NCBI GenBank assembly: GCA_018398765.1
Contig: JAHBMJ010005393.1
Location: 45,945-70,829 of the forward strand
DNA: 24,885 bases
Direction: 5' to 3'
DNA from: Chromera velia
Taxonomy: Eukaryota; Sar; Chromeraceae
Part shown: one piece after another, positions 1 through 9,559 of the stretch
Numbering within the stretch: position 1 is the stretch's first letter
Layout of the letters: the number at the start of each line of letters is the position of its first letter
Position numbers and translations under genes: made by a program
The notes under the pieces: model-generated
Told to the model about the DNA's origin: nothing
What the model saw: only the letters and a program-made list of their open reading frames with translations
Databases searched by the model: none

Positions 1-26
1 CGGTTGGGGTCTGCAAGAAAGACAGA

Positions 27-36
27 ATGGCAGAAG
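27..36 (+). CDS. Candidate first coding exon (10 nt) of the small membrane protein gene
   Basis: ATG GCA GAA G is followed directly by the donor GTAAGC at 37. The single leftover G joins GT at 1955 to make a Gly codon, giving the start MAEGDAVDLERG. The same donor sequence is used after exon 3. Competing starts inside 37-1954 were checked only partly; the ATG near 1807 with the GT at 1819 puts a stop in frame. A 10-nt coding exon before a 1918-nt intron is unusual, so the start is tentative. Confidence 0.4.
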
Positions 37-3000
37 GTAAGCACAACTTCACAGATAGCTTGCACGAAAAAAGGGATGCACCCACAGGATGTGAAGTCTG
101 TCTACCTCTTTCCCGCCAGCCATCTCTAATCGGGCGGAAAATTAAGGGCATGCACACACGGGAGCAAACACCCTCTGCATGCAATGGGGGGGGGACAGTG
201 GGGATGAGACAGCGGAAGTCAAGCTACATGAAGACTGCTGATGAAGTCAGTCAGTGAGTGCAGTTGGAGAGACTCAGAGGCGGATAGGACTTGAGTGAAA
301 GTGGCCTGGAAGAAAAACAAAAAGCACAGAGACATCCATACAGAAAAGACAAGAATGAAGGAAGGACATGGAAACGCATGAATCATGAAGAGATGGACTC
401 CCATGTGAGGGAAAAGAAACCTCTGCGGCCTCCATTGTCTTGGAAACAGAACCAGAGAGGAGCGCGTTGTTGGGTATCCTCACGTACCGCTGACTTGAAA
501 CTAACACAGAGGATCGAAGAGTGTGATCGAAGCTTACACATGCATATTAATATCTTCTTGTCTCAATGACAGCTACTAGGCTGTACACAAGAAGAGCAGA
601 TGGACAAACGGCTGATCAGCGGGCAGTTCTGTATGACTCATTTTTGTAGGCGATGTCCACTGCACACTTGCGCAGAGCGTCGCTCGGAGGTGCTTTATGG
701 CATGGGGGCATTTCAAGAGCCAAACACTTGCATCCACCCATTCTGGCATTCACGTCTCCTTTTCGGCGTCTCTCGGCGTCTCGCGAGATCTCGCGCGGGC
801 GGCGCGGCCCGGTACGAAGGCCCGAATTTGGCCCCGGAAAGCGGATTTTTCAATTCTGAAACGGATCAGCCGATCGTCAACAACCAGCTGAACAGTCTTG
901 CAAGCTAGCTGCCCATGCACACCACTGATTGATCTTGCCAAGGGTATGCAGCGCCTCCGAGTCGTTTGATCTCCTACTGCCACACATCTGGAAACATCCA
1001 GCTAGGCTATTAAACGCACAGGCGGTTCTGAGGTGATTTCTGTTGCCGGACGTGCACGCGTGTCCAAATTCCAATCCCAATTCAACCACCACCGCAAGGA
1101 TGAACCCCGCGAACCAGATCCTCAGCGAGCAGGTCACAACAGCTAGAGGCCCCCACATTTGCAGAGAGGGGGCTGCCTCCGACCACTGACTCCACCGCCA
1201 CCAATGCTGGTCCGTCTCGATCCGTGTCTCCGTCTCCATGTCCCAAGCCTCCGTCTCCGTCTCTGTCTTTGTGTCCCAAGTGCCGTCCCCCTGTTCGAAG
1301 GCCTTATGTCCTTACCCCAGCAGCCCAACTTGCGTGTCCACCGAATCGTAATGCGATCGGACCCTACCAAGTGAACACAGTCCAGCTCAAGCAAGGCTGC
1401 AGTATGCCGATGGCCGAAAGAGATGGAAATGTGTTCATCGAAAGCGTCTCCCTCCCTGCCTGTGGTAATCTCTCTGTTTCTCGTGCCCTGTGATGCTCTG
1501 CGCTGTGCTCTTGCTTGAGTATGTTCCGACTGGTCTCTCAGAGTAGCTCTTGTCTCGCCGTGTCCTCTGATCTTGCTCCGTCTGTCTGTCTCTGGATGGT
1601 CTTCCGATCCTCTCCTCTTAATTCAATGCATGCCCGACGAGGCAGACCAGCGGGCGGGATGTGGCCCCTCAGTGAGAACATCGAACGTCTTTCTTCCTGG
1701 CTCTAGACACCGTCCTTCATTCGTTGGAGGCCCAGAGATAAAGAAGAGTAGAGTCGAGAAAAGAAGGGGGGAAAGAGAAAGACCTCTTGAAAGGAGAAGG
1801 GAAGAAATGAAAAAGGGAAGGTATAACGGTCATCATTCCTTTCCGTGAAAATCTCTGACCCGACTTTGAAAAAGGCATACACTGTATAAATCCTTTCCTG
1901 TTTCATTCGAATACATGCGCACGACTAGTGTTGTGTGTTTTTCGTCTCTCGCAGGTGACGCAGTTGACTTGGAGAGAGGCGTCAACGTCGTCGACGCCCC
2001 CGCAGTGCCTGAGGCCGAGACGCTTGGGAGCCCTTCCCCTGTGAAGGGGGAGCAGCAGACCACCCCCCAGACTGAGGAGGCCACCCACGCCAGCCCCGCC
2101 AAGACTGAGGCGGTCGTGCGAAGGAAGACGAACATCGACAGACTGAGTGACATGTGGGGCCTGTACGTGGTCCTCACTTGCTGCTTCTTCCCCGGGCTTT
2201 TTTGCCGTGAGTTTCCTTCCAATGATCAGACTGGGACAGCTGGCAGGAGGAGCCCTTTGCTGTTTCTTCTTCTACCCTTTTTTCATCCTTTTCCGTGGCC
2301 TCCGCCTTCCGCTGCTTCTCCCCTTTTATCGCACCCTCCGGCCCTTCGGATGCCGTTCACAATCCTGGACCTCGACCGGCTTGTTTTGTTTGTCTGCAGT
2401 CGGCGTCTACAGGCTGAGGAAGGACAACCAAAAGGCCAAGAAAGTAAGCCTTCATTTTCATATCAATGAATGCATGTGTGTGAAATGAATGCATGCCGAG
2501 GAAGGACAACCAAAAGGCCAAGAAAGTAAGCCGGGAGGTCGATCATTCATCCATTCATGCATTCATCCTTTCGTTCATACATTCATGAACACATTCCTTT
2601 CTTTCCTATTTGGTTCATCCACTCATTCGGTTCTCTACTCAGACCCAGACTGGCAGACTGAGCCGCAGCTTTCCTTTTTCCTTAGTTTTCTTACCTCGTC
2701 TTTTTCTCATGGTCTCTCGCTCTCCTTTATACTTCCTCTCCTTTCCTCCTCTCTTGCCTCCTGTAATAAGCCTGTCCTTGCTTTTCCTCTCCTTCCTGCC
2801 CTCAAGAGGCATTCAGAAGGCGATACGCGAAGCTGAACCTCTTTTGGATCGCTTGTCCCTCTCCCGTCTTCTTCTCTTCACCGATAGAGGCGTCACCTCC
2901 CTTTCCCTCCCGTCCCCTGATCATCAACCCCCCCTCTCCGCTCGCGTCTCTCTCTCTCTGTTTGTGCGTATTTTTATGTGCAGGTCGGTAAATATGCGAT

Positions 3001-3064
3001 GATCACCCTCTTCGTGTGTTTGGTCGCCTTCTCTCTCGCCCTCGCGTTTCGTCCCGGAGCCTAA
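27..3064 (+). CDS. Small two-helix membrane protein, four exons, function unknown
   Basis: I do not recognise this protein. Proposed exons are 27-36, 1955-2206, 2400-2443 and 2984-3064. Phases agree at every junction (1, 1, 0) and give 128 aa ending in TAA at 3062-3064. Donors are GTAAGC (37), GTGAGT (2207) and GTAAGC (2444); acceptors end TCTCGCAG, TCTGCAG and TGTGCAG. Residues 1-60 are acidic and Pro/Thr-rich. A hydrophobic segment at about 70-92 (starting MWGLYVVLTCC) and a second at about 106-124 (ITLFVCLVAFSLALAF) flank a short basic loop (RKDNQKAKK), so a membrane hairpin is inferred. There is no N-terminal signal peptide. Exons 2-4 are well supported by splice signals and phase. The first exon is inferred from phase and donor only. 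Other upstream exons remain possible. Confidence 0.6.
37..1954 (+). other. Long putative intron or upstream non-coding region
   Basis: No convincing coding region is visible here; open frames are short and on both strands. It holds a GC-rich island (about 745-850) with overlapping palindromes, a CCGTCTC-type tract (about 1208-1300), and a purine-rich stretch (about 1736-1825). It ends in a pyrimidine-rich run and GCAG at 1951-1954. It is an intron if exon 1 at 27-36 is right, otherwise intergenic DNA plus 5' UTR. Confidence 0.4.
2416..2532 (+). repeat. 35-bp direct duplication of an exon end plus its 5' splice site
   Basis: Bases 2416-2450 and 2498-2532 are identical (35 bp, offset 82). The copied unit is the last 28 nt of exon 3 plus GTAAGCC of the intron. 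The second copy has no CAG acceptor before it, so it is a decoy donor inside intron 3. Use of the distal donor would extend exon 3 by 82 nt, shift the frame and reach a stop near 2486. Confidence 0.9.
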
Positions 3065-3440
3065 AAATTCCTCACGTTTAATTTTCAAATTTGCGCTAGC
3101 TGCCTTTCCTTCTATGAAGCTCCATTCCCTTCGACCTTCTGTTCTCCTCACTGTGATAGTGAACATTCCACTTCTTTTTCTGGTCCTGCGTCGTCTAGTT
3201 GGAGTGTGCGGATATTTTGCTCCTCCCTATTCCACACGTTGACTGGGTGAGTGCCAACTTGCATTCCGATCAGCATTTTACTGCACATGTAAGCTGTCGA
3301 AGAGATAACGGCTATTCGACTGGTACGGTGTGCTGTGCAAGGCCTGTCTCGGAGCTGGTAAAGGAACGTTCACTCGTTCCTGCTCTGGATGGCAAATCGA
3401 CATACAATGAGGAGTGAGTGTGGCTGCAAGGGAGAGACGA

Positions 3441-3462
3441 AAAGAGAGAGAGAGAGAGAGAA

Positions 3463-3526
<64 letters not shown>

Positions 3527-3535
3527 GAGCGATCG
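3441..3535. repeat. (GA)n tract fused to a run of 30 G
   Basis: A GA/GAAA microsatellite (about 3441-3495) runs into 30 consecutive G (3496-3525), then GAGAGC. The whole stretch is purine on the + strand and could form triplex or quadruplex structure. A mirror-type tract (CT plus 30 C) lies at 21085-21190. Confidence 0.95.
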
Positions 3536-4009
3536 AGATTCGCAGGAATCACCCACCGCTCCCTCTGTTGTGTAAGAACTCAGAGAGGAGACGGTTTCGA
3601 TGAGAGATCGCGTGAGGGAGTGGCAGGTAGTTTATTCATGCGTGTTGCATTATTAAGTGCTCCACCTTTGAATTTCGGGTGCACAACGTAGTCGTGAGAA
3701 AGGAACTTTGAAAGGGGCTTTTGGGTGGCATTGAAATTTTCGATCGTTTTGCATAAAGTGGTCATCACAAAAGAAAGGAGTACCACCTGGACGTTATTTC
3801 GGTATGAATGGACGAGCCGTGGATGCGTGAGGGCGGACGTGAGAGTAAGGTGGCGTGGCAGAAAAAGTGTTGAAGAAGAGAGAAGGTCTGTGAGAGCTAA
3901 GTTTCTTCACACTTTTAATGCAGGCGACAAGTAATTCTCTCTTTGTGCAGTGCAAGTCGTGGAAACGAACTAAGGCCTCTAGACTGAGGCTCCACTGCTT
4001 GCCATGCTA

Positions 4010-4110
4010 GTTGCCATGCATGCATGATGTATTAAAGAGCAACGGCTTTCGCGGCATGCATGTAAGAGTGATGGCTGACGCGGCATGTATGATGCTTTTA
4101 ATACGCCGCT
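4010..4110. repeat. Degenerate repeats with GCATGCATG and GACGCGGCATG words
   Basis: Three diverged units of roughly 30-40 bp begin with GCATGCATG or GCATGTATG and end near CGCG (about 4016, 4054 and 4083). No coding potential is seen. The TGCATGC word also occurs elsewhere in the window. Confidence 0.4.
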
Positions 4111-4526
4111 ACCTTGCTGAAACGTGTTTTGTGAAAAGGCACATTCTAGAGCACTTTTGACAATTAAACACGAAAAGCCTTTTAAAGCACGTTTTTTGCA
4201 TTACATCATCACGAAGCATAGTGAGAATAGTAAAACCAGCAGTAGAAACTTCACTGGATAGTCAATTGCATAATTTACCGATCAGCCATCGTCAGCCTAA
4301 GCAAGCTGTAAGCCATTGAAGCCAAAGAACTAGCCTAAAAATTGAAAGTTGATACTTTTGAGTTATTATTCAATCTAGCATTCAATTATGTACACCATCA
4401 TCATAATTAGGCGTGATCCACTTAGGCTTATAAAACCGGTAGCCTTCGAATATATCATTGTATTTATTTCCATCTAATAATGATTCTAGTATACTAGTGA
4501 TATGATTCTATAATCTTGTTGGCAGA

Positions 4527-4546
4527 ATGATGATGATGATGATGAT
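4527..4546 (-). repeat. Probable TCA-repeat 3' tail of the retrotransposon
   Basis: Six to seven ATG/GAT trinucleotides on + read (TCA)n on the element strand. They lie about 130 nt beyond the stop codon and just before a clear change to AT-rich DNA. Non-LTR elements often end in poly-A or a short microsatellite. The boundary is inferred from position only. Confidence 0.45.
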
Positions 4547-4675
4547 TAAGGGTTAAATCCTAGATTTAGTGACGCCAAATCCCAAGCCACTAGCAAGGCT
4601 TTGAGGACAACCTAGAGCACACATTCATGGGGGGGGGGGATGAGGAAGCCTGCATGCCAAATGGATCGATGCGCC

Positions 4676-6646
4676 TCAACTTGCCTTATCAACAGAATGG
4701 ACCTTCTTGAGACAGTTGGCTATAGCTTTGGAACCGCTTCTAGGCAGAATTATGCACAACAGCAACACCATATCCTTCATTTTTTTCTCATTATCAGAAG
4801 TGCCCCTCCCGGTTGCACCTGCAACACGTTGTGTGATCTGTATTCTTATGTCAATGGGTGCTTTCTGCTTCACAATTTCGTACAGTTCTTTCAGCCTGTT
4901 CCGTTCCCTTTCTGTGTCCTTACATTCCGTCAGAACATGAATCTCATCTTTGATCACACGCGAGGGGGACAAACATTTATTGCACAGCCGTTCCGGTTGG
5001 GTTCTATCTATATCCCCCCCTGTAAGAGCCCTGAAAAGCGTACGGAAGCCTGCGGAGGACTGCAACAGACCCTTTGGCAGAGGTTCAACACTGCACTCTA
5101 TCATTTCACTTCTCGGACGCCATTTCCTTTCACTCAGAAGGTGCATGGCCAAACGCTGTCTGGACGGATTCTCTAATTGGAAAGGGGAGAGATTCGTAAA
5201 GTGAGGAAAAATTCCGTCTCTGTCTCTAACGTTTCTAGTTTCTTCTTTCAACCAGTCGGACAGCCAGGCACCCTCTACAATCTTTTTTGCCGCCCTTTTC
5301 CTTCTGCCCTTACCCTTCCCTTTAAACTTGTCCCCCACCGTGCTTAGCAATGGAGGCCACAAAAGGGAGCAATCTAATGGAACGGCCAGCCATTTTACTG
5401 TCTTAATGAAGGGTTCACATGAGCCAGCCAAGCACTCATTCCACACTGCCCGGGGTAGAGCACGGTCGATCGATTTGATGCATTGGATGAAGCCCCCACT
5501 TAACTTACCAAGTAGAGAACTGAATAGCTCGAGAGAGAGAGAGAGAAGGGAAGGCGAAACAAAGGAGTGATGGGAGAGACCAAAACAATATCGAATAAAA
5601 CGTAACTGTAATCCATCGAGGCAGACAACATCTGTCTTTCTCAGCGGGATCGTTTCCAGTCCATACAGCACGACTGGCAGCCAAAGAGCCTTGAATAAAG
5701 TAATTTTAGAAAAGGGAGAAACAAAGCCCAGAGAAGAGAGAATACCAAACACCGCCCCCAAAGCCTTCTCTGCCGCCTCAATGCGGGCTTCGACTGTCTT
5801 GCTAAGGTCCCCGCCCTCAAAAACCCAGTTGCCCAAATACTTATATTTACTCACCGCTTTCACTGGTCTGCCTTCATAAAGAAAAGGGGTCCGGGGCACT
5901 AGGTCGGGGTAGGGGGAGGAGAGACGCATAACTTTTGTCTTCTTTAAATTCACCTTCAGGCCGTGCTCTTTACAATAGTCCTCGAGGCGAGACAGGCATT
6001 TCTGTAAGTCAGAAGCACTGTGAGCAAACAGAACAAGGTCGTCAGCGTATCCGATGCTTTCGATTAAAACATCAGACAGTCTGACAGGAGTCTCTCTATC
6101 AGTACCCCCAGCCAAGCTTTGATTCCTGTTTTTATTATCGGAGCTGACAGACTTATGCAGATTGTTGATGAAAAGAAGAAAGAGGAGAAGAGAGAGAGGA
6201 TCGCCTTGTTTTACTCCTCCGCCTTCTGGAAAGCATTCTGTTGCCCCATCCACCCGAGCCTTCACCTGACTATACATCAAATGAATCATCCAAACATTGG
6301 CTCGGCTTACTCCTTCCTCCCTGAGCTTCTCTAACATTTTGACCCAAAGAACTGTATCAAACGCCTTGCTAAAATCAACAAACGCGGCAATCAGAGGGCT
6401 CTTCTTCTTTTTGAAGCTAAGAATTAACGAAGACAGAGCAGCGAAGGCCTCCCTTATCCCTACCCCCTGTCTGAAACCGAGCTGCCTTTCATCAATTTTC
6501 ACCTCTTTCTTGATCTTTGAGTCCATCAATAAAGCAAAAATCTTACCCAGAAGCCCCACAATGTGGATCGGGCGCCATTCGTTACAGTCGAGACTCGGCA
6601 GGCTTTTGGGGACGGGAGCAATGCGCAATACATTCCAGCGTTCAGG
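4676..6646 (-). pseudogene. Reverse transcriptase and C-terminal zinc-knuckle part of the retroelement
   Basis: About 656 codons are open from just after the TAG at 6647-6649 to the TGA at 4676-4678. Ordered RT motifs are visible: PVPKS and WRPIHIV; motif A VDFSKAFD; motif B GGVKQGDPLS; the catalytic box YADD (6038-6049); motif D LKVNLKKTKVM; and motif E YKYLGNWV. Downstream, at about 4930-4992, Cys-x2-Cys and His-x4-Cys form a knuckle typical of the C-terminus of many non-LTR polyproteins. No RNase H domain is seen. All catalytic residues are present and this part is uninterrupted, so the copy is fairly young, or the upstream breaks are partly sequence errors. The enzyme would make cDNA from element RNA at a nicked target. 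Confidence 0.85.
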
Positions 6647-7050
6647 CTAAAAAGAAAAAAGGTGAAACAAATTAAAAAAGACAAAGAGTAGCAAGCGGGA
6701 GAGAGGAGAAAAACCAAAACATAACGAGAGGTGACAGGGGCCAACCCCATCTAAACCCAGCGCCTTCTTTGGGTCAATTCCTTTCAGTGTTTCCTCGATC
6801 ATGTGTATAGAGAAGGCGGGCTGAGAAGGAGGGGGGAAGGCCAGACCAACAGATGCAGGCAGAAGACCAGGACCGTCGAAGACCCTTGCCCAGAACTGAG
6901 TGAAAGAAGATGCAGCGGGTTTATTATCCCCTCCCCTCTGTGTTTTGATTTTCCTGTTCCATTGCCAAACTTTCGAGAGGTCAACTGCTGTTTCTCTAGC
7001 TAGCCTCTCTGCTGTCTGTTGCTCGAGCTGCAAACAGTCGAGCTCTTTCC
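6647..7050 (-). pseudogene. Start of the reverse transcriptase domain, ended by an in-frame TAG
   Basis: This frame carries the RT entry motif (DPKKALGLDGVG, the usual K-A-x-G-x-D-G region) at about 6740-6770 and a hydrophobic helix, then stops at TAG 6647-6649. The RT body continues immediately downstream in the same frame (PERWN, then PVPK). The stop therefore looks like a point lesion, not a domain end. The sequence before it (TTTTTTCTTTTTAG) resembles a 3' splice site, but a splice here would remove family-typical residues, so I prefer a nonsense mutation. The frame differs from the preceding linker, which places a frameshift near 6996-7050. Confidence 0.7.
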
Positions 7051-7811
7051 CTTCTCAGTTTGACACATTCTTTTCGCAGAGGGTGAGAAGGGTTCGGAAC
7101 ATGTCTTGCCTTTTCCTCTGCCTCCTTCACCTTCAAATGAATCAGGCGGCATTGAGGGTCCCACCAAGCCTGACGGGTGTTCTGCTTTCTCCCAGACTGT
7201 CTTCTCTTCGTGGATGCCTTTCCTTCATCTACCACTGCACCCACTTTACTGTCTGCCAGCCTTTCTTCCCAGAAAAGACCCAACTGTTCCAATTGGTCAA
7301 GATAAGAAGCCTTGCTGAGAGAGTTGGGGGGGGGAGCATTCTGAGGGGGAGGTGGTTGTGGAGGAAGGGGTGGTAGGTCAGGGGGGGGTGGGATAAGGAG
7401 AACAACTTGACCTCTTTTACGCAGTTCGTTTACCCTTCTGTCGAACAGGCCGGGAAAAACCGTCTCAAAAAACGGTAGGACCGCTCTGGCGAGAGGAATC
7501 ATTTCATTATCAGTCACCGGGGAAGTTCTATTAACAGTGAGGAGAGGGGGGAGAAAAGAGAAATTCTTTTCGCCCGTGGGGGCATGCGGAGGATTAGAAG
7601 ACATAGGGGGAGGAGATGAATCAAGAAAAAAAGAAAGAGAAAGAACAACATATTGAGGGGCAAAGTCAGCTTCCAGGTTTGAAGTGGCAGAAGACCAGGC
7701 TGTCAAAAGAAAAGGATCTACAAAAAAGTGATCAATCGCTGTTGTTTCTTCTCCTGCTTTAAAAAAAGGTGCACGGGCCCGGAAAGGAGATATCAACACC
7801 CAGCCTCTCAC
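6996..7811 (-). pseudogene. End of the endonuclease domain plus linker of the retroelement
   Basis: This frame overlaps the endonuclease frame at 7759-7811 and continues it through KAGEETTAIDHFFVD, the ID-x-hydrophobic motif near the end of APE endonucleases. The switch falls at seven A (7761-7767), an obvious one-base slippage site. The expected terminal SDH triad is not visible: the aligned region reads APQYVV, so the catalytic His is apparently lost. After it comes a Pro-rich linker and a basic helix rich in Arg and Glu, then a stop near 6996. Confidence 0.7.
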
Positions 7812-8577
7812 ATTTCAAGGACAGGCTTTGGAGAGGAATTAAGTTAGAGCGTTCACAAAGACGGATCAGCCAATTCCCTTGCTCGTCAGGTTGACTGCCA
7901 TGGCTGCAGGCTGACAATCGAGAGGGCTTGCAAGCATTAACTTGGTTCTCTTCTCTGCTTTCATCAGTGGGACATAGCATTCTTTCCCAAGTTAGCCCTT
8001 CCGGCACCCGATTTCCCAGCTTGCCGTTCATGTCCCCAACCAGGATATGCAAATCCTCGAGAGGTACCTGATACAGTGCATCGATCACACCCTCTCTCTC
8101 TCTGTCTCTTTGCTCCCTGTCTCTCTGTCTCAGGTCAGACCCTCTAGGTAGAAAGTACACACCGAAGACATGGAAGACTCTCGTGGCTGACTCCCCCCCT
8201 TCTGAGGGAGAAGGCACATTCACTGACAGACGGACCAGATTTTGACCTACCAGCTCCCACCTTGGCTGCAGTTCATGAACTAAAGAATTCTTGACTAGGA
8301 TGCATACACCCTCTGTCTTTGCTTCCCCGATGGTTGCGGCTTTCCTTCTCGACCCTTCCACTTTGATTTTCCTTCTCAACCACTCAAAGTGATCGAAATT
8401 ATACCCTGTGTGAGTGGATGTTCTTACGGGCATGGAGGGGCACTTCGTTTCCGTCAACACCACAATGTCTGCCTGGCAAGCGGCCAGCCACCGCTTGAGA
8501 GCCTTGCTTCATATGCGTGACCCCAGCTCCCCCACATTTACCGTTTTTATTGTGAGTTTCCTTCTTCCTGAAGCCAT
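7759..8577 (-). pseudogene. APE-type endonuclease domain of the retroelement
   Basis: The domain would nick target DNA to prime reverse transcription. Visible motifs are TVNVG with the N-terminal metal-binding Asn, VVLTETK with the catalytic Glu (about 8450-8470), and GDMNGKLG with the Asp/Asn pair (about 8010-8030). It may start at the ATG at 8577 (MASGRRKL) or continue from the Ser-rich region, which is in the same frame. A TGA at 8509-8511 interrupts the domain between the Asn and Glu motifs. The codon context is compatible with CGA to TGA decay. The frame is lost again at the A7 run, 7761-7767. Confidence 0.75.
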
Positions 8578-9018
8578 GAGACCAGACCTCACATCGTAAG
8601 AAGGAGAGAAAACATTGTGAGAGGATGAGGATGCAGAAGAAAAGAGAAGGGAGGGGGGGGACGGCTGAAAGACCCATTGAGGGATTGAAGAGGTTGCGGA
8701 AGGGCGCACCGGTGGGGCAGAAGCAGAAGCATATGCAGAAGCCGAAGCAGAAGAGGAAGAAGAAAAAGAAACAGAAGCAGAAGAAGAAGAAGAAGAAGAA
8801 GAAGAAGAAGAAGAAGAAGAAAAAGAAGAAGAAGAAGAAGAAGAGGAGGATGAGGAAGAAGGAGAAGAGGAGGAGGAGGAGGAGGACGACGACGACACTG
8901 CAACCGGAGGGGAGGGAAGGTCGGAAGGAGAACCTGCATGACGCTTTTGTTGGTCTGAAACTTCACACTTTCTAAGTCTGCATGCTTCCCTGCGACCGGC
9001 CCAGAATAAATCGTTCAC
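8578..9018 (-). pseudogene. Ser-rich N-terminal region of the retroelement reading frame
   Basis: The frame is continuous with the endonuclease start and opens with GTG at 9018, with no ATG before 8577. About 40 basic, Cys-containing residues (FWAGRREACRLRKCEVS) precede some 70 residues dominated by Ser, encoded by the complement of a GAA/GAG purine tract. It could be the remnant of a nucleic-acid-binding N-terminal domain, or merely microsatellite expansion upstream of the endonuclease. Confidence 0.45.
8735..8896. repeat. GAA/GAG polypurine tract
   Basis: Almost pure purine on + with (AAG)n from 8781 to about 8850, followed by GAGGAG repeats and GAC repeats at 8884-8896. On the - strand it encodes the poly-Ser run of the retroelement frame. 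The Lys-rich frame on + is a by-product. Confidence 0.9.
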
Positions 9019-9559
9019 TGCCTGGCTGGTGACTGCATGCCAGTCAGTGTCAGGTGGATTTGATCATTCAATCATGATTGTCATTGATCGATCTGATTAG
9101 ATCTCATATCAGTAGATTGACACAAATGTGATTGATTTATTAATTACAATTGATTGATTCGCTCGAATATTGAATCTGATTGATCGTTAAATTTTGTTTA
9201 TACTTTACTATACTATCATGTACTATTAATTTACATTTAATCACTCGTATTAATTTACAGACTGCTTTCGTAGCTAGCCACTGGCACTTTCGTGTTATTA
9301 GAACTTAAACCTAGCATATCGATCTCTAAAGATGTACACGCACATCCATGCAGATGCACACACAAAAGCACACAAACGCAAACAAAGATACACACACACA
9401 TCCACATCCATATACTTAGTTACACACACACAAAAGCACACAAACGCAGGCAAACATACACACACGCACCGCTTCGTATGCCTTTCGACTTGACTGAGGA
9501 GGTCTTTCTTCACCGTCAGCTTTAATACAGACAGCTCTGTTCCTAGCTGTGTCAGTCAG
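9019..9559. other. AT-rich then CA-rich intergenic DNA
   Basis: Bases 9055-9260 are AT-rich with many GATTGAT words. Bases 9334-9475 are CA-rich, with a duplicated block (CACACAAAAGCACACAAACGCA near 9358 and 9427). No gene is supported. Confidence 0.5.
9334..9475. repeat. CA-rich microsatellite with an internal duplication
   Basis: ACACAC runs are interrupted by AAAGCACACAAACGCA, which occurs twice about 67 bp apart. The second copy is followed by GGCAAACATACACAC, close to the AACAAAGATACACAC after the first, so a local duplication of the block is likely. Confidence 0.7.

Larger units (their letters stand above)
3065..4526. other. Intergenic region with a polypurine tract and AT-rich DNA
   Basis: No supportable gene was seen. 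It contains the GA/poly-G tract (3441-3535), degenerate GCATGCATG-containing units (about 4010-4110), and AT-rich DNA from about 4140 to the tail of the retroelement. Short open frames at 3199-3417 and 3725-3934 lack splice or homology support. Confidence 0.5.
4527..9018 (-). mobile_element. Decayed non-LTR (LINE-type) retrotransposon
   Basis: Read on the - strand, the order is Ser-rich N-terminus, APE-type endonuclease, linker, reverse transcriptase, then a Cys/His zinc-knuckle-like motif. This is the single-polyprotein layout of APE-bearing non-LTR elements. No long terminal repeats, integrase or protease are seen. Four lesions break the frame: TGA at 8509-8511, a frameshift at the A7 run 7761-7767, a frameshift between about 6996 and 7050, and TAG at 6647-6649. 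The 3' end is probably the (TCA)n tail at 4527-4546, about 130 nt past the stop at 4676. The 5' boundary is uncertain: the first long frame opens with GTG at 9018, so 5' truncation is likely. The clade cannot be assigned by eye. Confidence 0.85.

Noticed and set aside
2147-2488. Hydrophobic frame running through intron 2 of the small gene, in frame with exon 3
   Set aside because: An alternative exon starting at the CAG near 2229 would need a 23-nt intron and breaks phase with exon 2. The GTGAGT donor and TCTGCAG acceptor explain the region better.
6650-6700. Possible intron 3' splice site (TTTTTTCTTTTTAG) in the retroelement
   Set aside because: The RT protein is in frame on both sides, and the sequence before the stop fits the family helix, so a nonsense mutation is simpler.
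8625-8975. Lys-rich + strand frame
   Set aside because: It is the complement of the Ser-coding purine tract in the retroelement and is pure microsatellite translation.
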